11,929 nucleotides of DNA, taken from CALDCK01 sp050618055 (GTDB lineage Bacteria; Myxococcota_A; UBA9160; SMWR01). Location of the stretch: positions 1-11,929 of the forward strand of contig JBNLVK010000183.1 of assembly GCA_050618055.1 (NCBI GenBank). Direction: 5' to 3'. The stretch's first letter is position 1. Each line of letters starts with the position of its first letter. Below are positions 7,198 through 11,929 of this stretch, one piece after another. The translations under genes and the position numbers were made by a program. A model generated the notes under the pieces. It was not told where the DNA came from. It saw nothing but the letters and a program-made list of their open reading frames with translations, and did not search any database.

Positions 7198-7506
7198 ATG
7201 CGCATCGAGTACGGCTTCGAGCTCTCGCAGGTCGACGTGCCCGCCTTCTCGGTCGAGGCCATCGAGGGCATCGGCAAGCTCTTCTCCCTGGCGACCCTGG
7301 TGCTGAACGTCCTGGAGACCAAGCAGAAGGTCGAGATCGTGTTCCACGGTCTCAACCCGGACGATCCGGAGTCGAAGATCGATGCCTTCAAGGAAATCGC
7401 CTCCGGATCCCAGAACCGCGGGGCGCTCCACTTCGAGCTCGGCACCGGCGGACACGTGCCCGGATCCTCCAGCTACTTCCGCTGGGTGACCGTCTCCACG
7501 TCGTAG
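7198..7506 (+). CDS. Hypothetical protein, 102 aa
   Basis: I do not recognise this protein. It starts at ATG 7198 with a strong GGGAGGA site (7188-7194) three bases before it, which supports a real gene. It has no signal peptide and no Cys. The sequence reads as a small soluble domain: a start strand (RIEYGFELSQVDV), an amphipathic helix (AIEGIGKLFSLATLVLNVLETKQ, about 22-44), a strand (KVEIVFHGL), an acidic segment (NPDDPESKIDAFKEIASG), then strands (GALHFELGT, SYFRWVTVSTS). The last 34 bases overlap the 3' end of the convergent kinase gene on the other strand. Codon use fits the neighbours. Co-direction and closeness suggest it may be co-transcribed with the MshEN gene 85 bases upstream. 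Confidence 0.7.
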   Translation: MRIEYGFELSQVDVPAFSVEAIEGIGKLFSLATLVLNVLETKQKVEIVFHGLNPDDPESKIDAFKEIASGSQNRGALHFELGTGGHVPGSSSYFRWVTVSTS

Positions 7507-8771
7507 AAGCGCAGCCGCGTCCGGTAGCGCTCGAACGCGGTCGGGTCGGCGACGTGACGCGCCACGAAGGCGTCGACGCGCGCCGCCTCTTCGCGCGAGA
7601 GCCGGGAGCGGAAGGCGACGCCTTCGAGCGGCAGCGGTCCCAGCCGCCCCTGCTCGTCGCGGCCCGGCTCTGCGCCCTCGGCAATGGCCACGTCGTGGCG
7701 GCGCAGGGCCACCCCGAGCGCCACGATGCCGGCGTCGTCGGGCGGAGCGCCCGGCGGCGTGTGCGCGAGCGCCACGCGCGATCCGGCGAAGGCCAGCGGA
7801 CGCGGCGCGCCGATGCCGCGGGCGCGCAGGCCGTGGCCGGCCAGCCAGACGCCGCGGGCGTCGCGCGTGTCGCCGGCGGCGCCCAGCGCCGCGACGGCGT
7901 CGCCCTCGGACACCTCGCGCAGGCGCATGCCCCGGCCGTGGTCGCAGCGCAGCGGCACGTAGAGGCGTCCCTCCCGCAGCGAGCGGCGCGTGCGGCTCTC
8001 CACGTGGCTGCGGTGGCGCGCCTCGGAGGCGCGCCCGATGGCGCGGATCGCCGCGCGGGCAGACGCGTCGAAGGGTCGCTCGACCCCCAGCAGGTGGGCG
8101 CGCAGGCGCACGCGGTCGGCCAGCGACAGCAGCGGCGCCAGCGACGCGTCGAGCTCGCCCTGGTCGCGACGGCGCAGCCAGGGCGGTGCGATCGGCAGGC
8201 CCTGCTGGAGGTCGATCAGCACCGGGCCCTCGGCGGTCACCCAGACGTTCTCGCGGTGCAGGTCGCGGTGGATGCGTCCCGACGCGTGCAGGCGTCGGAC
8301 CAGCGCGCCCAGCGCGGCCAGCAGCGCGCGCCGCTCGGCCGCCGGAAGCCGGGCCAGAGCGTCCGCCAGCGGCTCGCCCTCCAGGAAGCGGGTGACCACC
8401 ACCTCGTCGCCCGACGCGGTCTCCACGTGGGCCAGCGCCTCGGGCACGGCCACTCCGGCGGCCCGCAGCGAGGTCAGGGCCCGGAACTCGCGGGCCGAGG
8501 CGGTGAGCCCCAGCCGCCGCTTCCAGCCCGGGTCGCGGGCCGCGAAGTGCTTCAGGAAGAGCCGCTCCCCCGACGCCAGCCGGGCCCGGGCCAGGCGGCG
8601 CCGGCCGGCCTTCTCGCGCAGCACCTCCACGCCCGGACCGCGCGCGAGCAGGGCGTCGAGGACCGGGGCCAGGCGGCTACGCAGGCCGGCGTCGCCGCCG
8701 CGCCAGCGGAGCGCGTCGTGGGCGGACGGCTCGCTCAGGCCCGTGCCCGCGGTCGGCGGCGGGCCTGCCAC
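7473..8771 (-). CDS. Lipopolysaccharide kinase-like (WaaP/InaA type) protein with degenerate second kinase half
   Basis: The first half (residues about 45-230 from GTG 8771) is an active-looking kinase of the type that phosphorylates lipopolysaccharide core sugars. It shows FLKHF with Lys74, Glu95 in AREFRAL, GVAVPEALA, VVTRFLEGEPL, the catalytic loop HRDLHREN (168-175, Asp170) and the metal-binding LIDLQQG (Asp187). The second half (about 266-432) echoes the same order: LRARGIGAPRPLA, ALGVALRRHD, then PLPLEGVAFRSRLSREE, but the catalytic Asp and the metal-binding Asp are missing, so I read it as a pseudokinase half. The start is uncertain: GTG 8771 overlaps the upstream gene by 37 bases and has no Shine-Dalgarno, while a CTG at 8738 would give the usual four-base CTGA overlap. 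The open frame extends further upstream to 9152, but that part looks non-coding. Its 3' end overlaps the orphan gene by 34 bases. Confidence 0.82.
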   Translation of the reverse strand: MAGPPPTAGTGLSEPSAHDALRWRGGDAGLRSRLAPVLDALLARGPGVEVLREKAGRRRLARARLASGERLFLKHFAARDPGWKRRLGLTASAREFRALTSLRAAGVAVPEALAHVETASGDEVVVTRFLEGEPLADALARLPAAERRALLAALGALVRRLHASGRIHRDLHRENVWVTAEGPVLIDLQQGLPIAPPWLRRRDQGELDASLAPLLSLADRVRLRAHLLGVERPFDASARAAIRAIGRASEARHRSHVESRTRRSLREGRLYVPLRCDHGRGMRLREVSEGDAVAALGAAGDTRDARGVWLAGHGLRARGIGAPRPLAFAGSRVALAHTPPGAPPDDAGIVALGVALRRHDVAIAEGAEPGRDEQGRLGPLPLEGVAFRSRLSREEAARVDAFVARHVADPTAFERYRTRLRFYDVETVTQRK

Positions 8772-8998
8772 CCGGCGGCGAGCACGGCGGCGCCGAAGGC
8801 GGCGCCGCTCCAGGGCGAGGCGCCCTGCGGCCGGCAGCCCCCGATCGCGCACCAGGCGCCGGGCTCGGCAGCGGACTCCACCGGGGCCGGGTGAGGGGAG
8901 GTCGCCCCGGACGGGACCCCGGCGCCGGCCCCCGCGGGCAGCGCGATCAGCGCACAGACCCAGCCGGCGACCCGGCTCCTGACCCAAAACCGCTGCAT
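8735..8998 (-). CDS. Short secreted protein with MYXO-CTERM-like tail
   Basis: An 87-aa product from ATG 8998, just upstream of and overlapping or touching the kinase gene. Residues 1-27 form a clear signal peptide: basic start (QRFWVRSRV), hydrophobic core (AGWVCALIAL) and small residues PAGAGAG with a likely A-x-A cut. A Pro/Ala/Ser-rich stretch follows, then two Cys (50 and 55 in WCAIGGC), a Gly/Ala-rich hydrophobic segment (about 63-78) and the basic end ARRRPRARA. The order Cys, short hydrophobic segment, Arg-rich end recalls the MYXO-CTERM sorting tail of Myxococcota, though almost no mature domain is left. No strong Shine-Dalgarno is visible, and a palindrome lies one base upstream of the ATG. 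The frame continues upstream against tetR, where it looks like antisense shadow. Confidence 0.5.
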   Translation of the reverse strand: MQRFWVRSRVAGWVCALIALPAGAGAGVPSGATSPHPAPVESAAEPGAWCAIGGCRPQGASPWSGAAFGAAVLAAGWQARRRPRARA

Positions 8999-8999
8999 T

Positions 9000-9018
9000 G
9001 TCGAGAGGGTATCTCGAC
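9000..9018. promoter_or_regulatory. Palindrome, candidate TetR-family operator
   Basis: GTCGAGA (9000-9006) and TCTCGAC (9012-9018) are perfect inverted repeats with a five-base GGGTA spacer. The site lies in the 108-base gap between the divergent - strand gene (start 8998) and tetR (start 9107), about 31 bases upstream of the tetR -35 box. It is immediately in front of the - strand start codon. Size and position suit a TetR-family operator or, in RNA, a hairpin at the - strand start. Binding is inferred. Confidence 0.45.
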
Positions 9019-9049
9019 CGTCCGAGCGCGCTAGCGGGTCCGTTTCGCA

Positions 9050-9078
9050 TTGACGGGGCGCGCCCCCGCTGCGATATT
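9050..9078 (+). promoter_or_regulatory. Sigma-70-type promoter of the tetR-gldAFG operon
   Basis: TTGACG (9050-9055, five of six matches to TTGACA) is followed after exactly 17 bases by GATATT (9073-9078, four of six matches to TATAAT). This would start transcription near 9085, about 22 bases before the GTG at 9107. It lies in one of the few AT-richer spots of the window. Confidence 0.6.
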
Positions 9079-9106
9079 CCGCCGCCTCGCGGACCGTTCC
9101 GACCCC

Positions 9107-9787
9107 GTGACGAACTTGCATCCCTACCGCGAAACCACCGGCGACACCGCACCCGACGCAGCGCCCGAAGCCCCGCCCCGCGGCCGGCCCGGCAAGCGCG
9201 AGCTGATCCTCGCCGCCGCGATCCGCGTCTTCGCGCGCACCGGCTACCACGGCGCGCGTGTGTCCGACATCGCCAGCGAGGCGGGCATCGCCTACGGCCT
9301 GGTCTACCACTACTTCCGCAACAAGGAAGAGATCCTCACCTCCATCTTCGAGCAGCGCTGGGGAGCCTTCCTCGCCGCGGTCGAAGAGGTGGGAAAGGGC
9401 CGTGGAACCACTCGCGAGAAGCTGGTGTCCATCGCGGCGCTGGTGCTCGGCGCCTACCAGGTGCGTCCCGACTGGGTGAAGGTGCTGGTGCTGGAGATCC
9501 AGCGCTCGGAACACTTCACCGAGCCGGGCCAGCTGCGGGCCGTGAGCCGGCTGTTCCAGTCGGTCGCGCGGATCCTGCGGGACGGGCAGGACCGCGGCGA
9601 GCTGCGCCGCGACGTGGACGCCGACATCGCCAGCACCATGTTCCTGGGCGCCCTCGAGATCGCGGTGACGTCGCTGGTGCTCGGGGTGACACGGATCGGA
9701 GAGGACGAGAGCGAAGAGGCGTACTGCAGCCGCGTCGGCGAGACCGTCGTCGACGTCTTCACCAACGGAGCGAGCCACTGCCGATGA
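9107..9787 (+). CDS. TetR/AcrR-family transcriptional regulator
   Basis: A 226-aa DNA-binding regulator. Residues 1-28 are a polar, Pro/Ala-rich lead. The TetR N-terminal domain spans about 29-77: GKRELILAAAIRVFARTGYHGARVSDIASEAGIAYGLVYHYFRNKEEIL, shown here in parts as LILAAAIRVFARTGY, the helix-turn-helix VSDIASEAGIAYGLVYHYF, and RNKEEIL. The C-terminal half (about 100-220) is helical and should bind an unknown, probably hydrophobic ligand. The GTG at 9107 is chosen because an upstream in-frame TTG at 9050 is itself the -35 box of the promoter. No strong Shine-Dalgarno is seen. The gene overlaps gldA in an ATGA, so regulator and transporter are co-translated. Control of this operon, and perhaps of the divergent - strand genes, is a reasonable inference. 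Confidence 0.92.
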   Translation: MTNLHPYRETTGDTAPDAAPEAPPRGRPGKRELILAAAIRVFARTGYHGARVSDIASEAGIAYGLVYHYFRNKEEILTSIFEQRWGAFLAAVEEVGKGRGTTREKLVSIAALVLGAYQVRPDWVKVLVLEIQRSEHFTEPGQLRAVSRLFQSVARILRDGQDRGELRRDVDADIASTMFLGALEIAVTSLVLGVTRIGEDESEEAYCSRVGETVVDVFTNGASHCR

Positions 9788-10575
9788 TCGAAGCGAGAGG
9801 CCTTTCCAAGCGCTACGGCGACTTCGTCGCGGTCGACGGGGTTTCCTTCTCCGTCGACAAGGGCGAGGTCGTGGGCTTCCTGGGCCCGAACGGCGCCGGC
9901 AAGACCACGACCATGCGCATGCTGACCGGCTTCCTGCCGCCCACCGACGGATCGGCGGAGATCGCCGGCCACGACATCTTCGAGGATCCGCTGGCCGCGC
10001 GGCGGTCGGTCGGGTACCTGCCCGAGACGCCGCCGCTCTACCCGGAGATGACGGTGCGCAGCTACGTCCGCTACGTGGCGAACATCAAGGACGTGCCGCG
10101 GGCGCGGCGGGGCGAGGCGGTGGACCGGGCGCTCGAGCGCTGCGCGCTGACCGACGTGGCGAACCACGTGATCGGCACGCTCTCCAAGGGCTACCGGCAG
10201 CGCGTCGGGCTGGCCCAGGCCATCGTGCACGATCCGCCGGTGCTGATCCTGGACGAGCCGACGGTCGGGCTCGACCCGATCCAGATCGGCGAGATCCGCG
10301 GGCTCATCTCCGATCTGGCCGGGGAGGGCGGCGAGGCCCAGCACACGGTGATCCTCTCCTCCCACATCCTGGCCGAGGTCGAGGCGATCTGCCGCCGCGT
10401 GGTGATGATCAACGACGGTCGCAAGACGGTGGACGCGCCGATCCAGCAGCTGCTCGACGGCGGTCACACGCTGGAGGAGCTGTTCGCGCGGCAGACCGCC
10501 AGCGACGCCGCCGACGTGGCCTCGGACGCGGACGCCGGCGCCGGCGCCAGCACCGACGGGGAGGAGCCGTCGTGA
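9784..10575 (+). CDS. ABC transporter ATP-binding protein, GldA-like
   Basis: This is the ATPase of an ABC-2 type exporter-like complex; 263 aa. It starts at ATG 9784, overlapping the tetR stop in an ATGA. Motifs are complete: Walker A GPNGAGKTT (34-42), the Q-loop region VGYLPETPPLYPEMTV (with PE instead of Gln, usual in this group), signature LSKGYRQRVG (133-142), Walker B VLILDEPTVGLDP with Glu158, and H-loop SSHIL (His194). The last 25-30 residues are an acidic, Ala/Ser/Asp-rich tail (SDAADVASDADAGAGAS) not needed for catalysis. In Bacteroidetes, GldA works with GldF and GldG in gliding; homologous cassettes are common in non-gliding bacteria, so gliding should not be assumed. Confidence 0.93.
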   Translation: MIEARGLSKRYGDFVAVDGVSFSVDKGEVVGFLGPNGAGKTTTMRMLTGFLPPTDGSAEIAGHDIFEDPLAARRSVGYLPETPPLYPEMTVRSYVRYVANIKDVPRARRGEAVDRALERCALTDVANHVIGTLSKGYRQRVGLAQAIVHDPPVLILDEPTVGLDPIQIGEIRGLISDLAGEGGEAQHTVILSSHILAEVEAICRRVVMINDGRKTVDAPIQQLLDGGHTLEELFARQTASDAADVASDADAGAGASTDGEEPS

Positions 10576-11357
10576 GGCACATCCCCACCGTCGCCAGCCG
10601 CGAGCTGCGTTCGCTGTTCGTGTCGCCCGTGGCCTACGTCGTGCTGTCGCTGTTCGCGGCGCTGGCGGGGCTGTTCTTCGTGCTGGGCGTGGCCGCCTTC
10701 AACGCCTACGTGGTGCAGCTCCAGCAGTTCCAGGCCTTCGACCAGCTCCAGCAGGTGAACCTGTCGGACCACCTGGTGGCCGAGTTCTACAACTCCATGT
10801 CCTTCGTCATGCTGATCCTGGTGCCCGGCATCACCATGGGCCTGTTCTCGTCGGAGAAGACCAACGGCACCCAGGAGCTGCTGATGACGAGCCCGCTCAC
10901 CATGTGGGACATCGTGCTCGGCAAGTTCAAGGCGGCGGCGGTCTTCGTGCTGCTGATGACGCTGCTGGTCGGAGCCTTCCCGGGGCTGTTGTTCCTGTAC
11001 GGCGACCCGGAGGTGGGCAAGACGCTGACCGGCCTGCTGGCCGTGCTGCTGGTGGGCTGGGTGTACGTGGCGGTCGGCTGCTTCGCGTCGTCGATCACGA
11101 AGAGCCAGGTGGTGAGCTTCCTGATCACCCTGGTGCTGCTGCTCTTCCTGCTGCTGCTGCCGGTGATCGCGGCGCTCGGCGTGGCCGGCAACGCCGAGGG
11201 CCTGGCCGAGGTGCTGCGCTGGATGTCGACCGGCGACCACTTCGAGGAGCTGCTCAAGGGGCTGGTCGACACCTCGGACCTCGCGTACTTCGTGGTCGTG
11301 ATCGGGGTGTTCCTGTTGCTGACCAAGGCCTCGGTCGAGTCGGTGCGGTGGAGGTAG
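10572..11357 (+). CDS. ABC-2 type permease, GldF-like
   Basis: This is the membrane subunit partner of the preceding ATPase; 261 aa. It starts at GTG 10572, overlapping the gldA stop in a GTGA. About six membrane helices are seen (19-41, 75-93, 121-143, 152-174, 178-202, 238-252). Family hallmarks are the amphipathic start RELRSLFVSPVAYVVLSLF and the segment after helix 2, SSEKTNGTQELLMTSPLT, followed by MWDIVLGKFKAAA. These match the GldF/ABC2_membrane group. The stop at 11355-11357 is followed by gldG after seven bases, and the GGAGG at 11350-11354 inside this gene probably serves gldG. The transported substrate is unknown. Confidence 0.92.
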   Translation: MRHIPTVASRELRSLFVSPVAYVVLSLFAALAGLFFVLGVAAFNAYVVQLQQFQAFDQLQQVNLSDHLVAEFYNSMSFVMLILVPGITMGLFSSEKTNGTQELLMTSPLTMWDIVLGKFKAAAVFVLLMTLLVGAFPGLLFLYGDPEVGKTLTGLLAVLLVGWVYVAVGCFASSITKSQVVSFLITLVLLLFLLLLPVIAALGVAGNAEGLAEVLRWMSTGDHFEELLKGLVDTSDLAYFVVVIGVFLLLTKASVESVRWR

Positions 11358-11364
11358 AGAGACG

Positions 11365-11929
11365 ATGACGGGCCTGCCTGCTCTTCTCGGCGCCCTGGGC
11401 GGGGTCGGAGTGCTGTTCGCGCTCCTGTCCTTCCTGGTGGTGATCTTCAGCGGCGCCGGGGTCAGCTCCGACCTCGGCTGGATCGGCGGCAACCTGGTGG
11501 TCGGTGTGCTGCTGCTGGTCGCCGCGGCGGTGCTCAACTTCGACGCCCTGCGCGAGCGCATGTCGTCGGGCGAGGCGAAGCGCGCCGGCAAGTACGGCAG
11601 CAGCGCCGTGCTCTCGACGGTGCTGGGCATCGTGATCCTGGGCCTGCTGGGCTTCATGGCCGAGCGCAACCCGAAGCGCTTCGACTGGACCGAGCAGGGC
11701 GTCCACACCCTGTCGGACCAGACCCAGAAGGTGCTGGCCGGGCTCGATCGGGACGTGACGGTCACCGTGCTGGTCAGCAAGCTCGAGGCCGAGCCGGTGC
11801 GCGACCTGCTCGACCGCTACGACTACGCCAGCGAGCGCTTCGGCGTCGAGTACGCCGACCCGAACGAGCGCCCGGGCCTGCTCGAGAAGCTGGGCGTCAC
11901 GCCCGAGGAGCTCCAGCAGGGCCGCGGGC
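11365..11929 (+). CDS. GldG-like ABC-associated membrane protein, 3' partial
   Basis: The first 188 codons of a GldG-type protein (ABC_transp_aux family), cut by the window end. It starts at ATG 11365 with GGAGG ten bases upstream. Three membrane helices (about 5-30, 41-58 and 80-98) come first; fused or extended N-terminal helices are common in such proteins outside Bacteroidetes. Next is the family hallmark RFDWTEQGVHTLSDQTQKVL (105-124, compare FDLTE...TLS in GldG), then the start of the extracytoplasmic domain (VTVTVLVSK, PVRDLLDRYDYAS, VEYADPNERPGLLEKLGV). The family acts with GldA/GldF; the domain resembles IFT52/GIFT-like folds. Identity is firm from context plus the hallmark; the substrate is unknown. 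Confidence 0.88.
   Translation, partial: MTGLPALLGALGGVGVLFALLSFLVVIFSGAGVSSDLGWIGGNLVVGVLLLVAAAVLNFDALRERMSSGEAKRAGKYGSSAVLSTVLGIVILGLLGFMAERNPKRFDWTEQGVHTLSDQTQKVLAGLDRDVTVTVLVSKLEAEPVRDLLDRYDYASERFGVEYADPNERPGLLEKLGVTPEELQQGRG

Noticed and set aside
7554..8894. 446-codon + strand frame
   Set aside because: It is antisense to the kinase gene, which has intact catalytic motifs; the product is Arg/Gln/His-rich low complexity.
8772..9152. N-terminal extension of the kinase frame up to 9152
   Set aside because: The encoded residues are Arg/Gly/Pro-rich without structure, and the stretch overlaps the signal-peptide gene and the promoter region of tetR.
8999..9778. Upstream extension of the small secreted gene antisense to tetR
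   Set aside because: ATG 8998 begins a clear signal peptide, while the upstream part is antisense to the well-supported tetR gene.
10464..11780. 438-codon - strand frame
   Set aside because: It is antisense to gldF and gldG, with a His/Gln/Arg-rich product and no recognisable domain.
1..11929. CRISPR array, insertion sequence, tRNA, rRNA or defence island
   Set aside because: No spaced direct repeats, transposase motifs, RNA gene signatures or recognisable defence genes were seen on either strand.

Overview
The window is 11,929 bases of very GC-rich (by eye about 70%), densely packed bacterial chromosome. The third codon position is almost always G or C, starts are often GTG, and neighbouring genes repeatedly overlap by four bases. 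Three features point to Myxococcota or another former deltaproteobacterial lineage: a gldA-gldF-gldG-type ABC cassette, a free-standing GspE/MshE N-terminal domain protein, and a short secreted protein with a MYXO-CTERM-like tail. This placement is inference; there is no rRNA or other phylogenetic marker. No mobile element, CRISPR array, tRNA or rRNA was seen.

Region 1 (1-5300, + strand) is an oligopeptide ABC importer operon: the 3' part of oppF, then oppA (binding protein), oppB and oppC (permeases), and last a tail-anchored PP2C-type serine/threonine phosphatase. The genes touch or overlap (TAG directly followed by GTG, then two GTGA overlaps), so translation is probably coupled. An oppD would be expected upstream, outside the window.

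Region 2 (5297-7506) holds an APH/ACAD10-like phosphotransferase on the - strand, converging on the phosphatase gene. Divergent from it are two + strand genes: a stand-alone MshEN-type protein and a 102-residue orphan protein. The start of the MshEN gene lies inside a strong hairpin that would hide its ribosome binding site.

Region 3 (7473-8998, - strand) has a short secreted or membrane protein followed by a lipopolysaccharide-kinase-like protein. The second half of the kinase looks like a decayed copy of the kinase fold.

Region 4 (8999-11929, + strand) starts with a control region holding a near-consensus sigma-70-type promoter and a 7-bp palindrome. It continues with a tetR-gldA-gldF-gldG operon, with gldG running off the end. 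The TetR protein probably controls this exporter-like cassette and possibly the divergent - strand pair.

Most of the window is ordinary housekeeping and envelope biology, and no clear new defence or mobile system was found. The best candidates for something new are the kinase plus pseudokinase protein with its small secreted neighbour, the ATPase-less MshEN protein with a third degenerate repeat and altered ligand-binding positions, and the sequestering hairpin in front of it.
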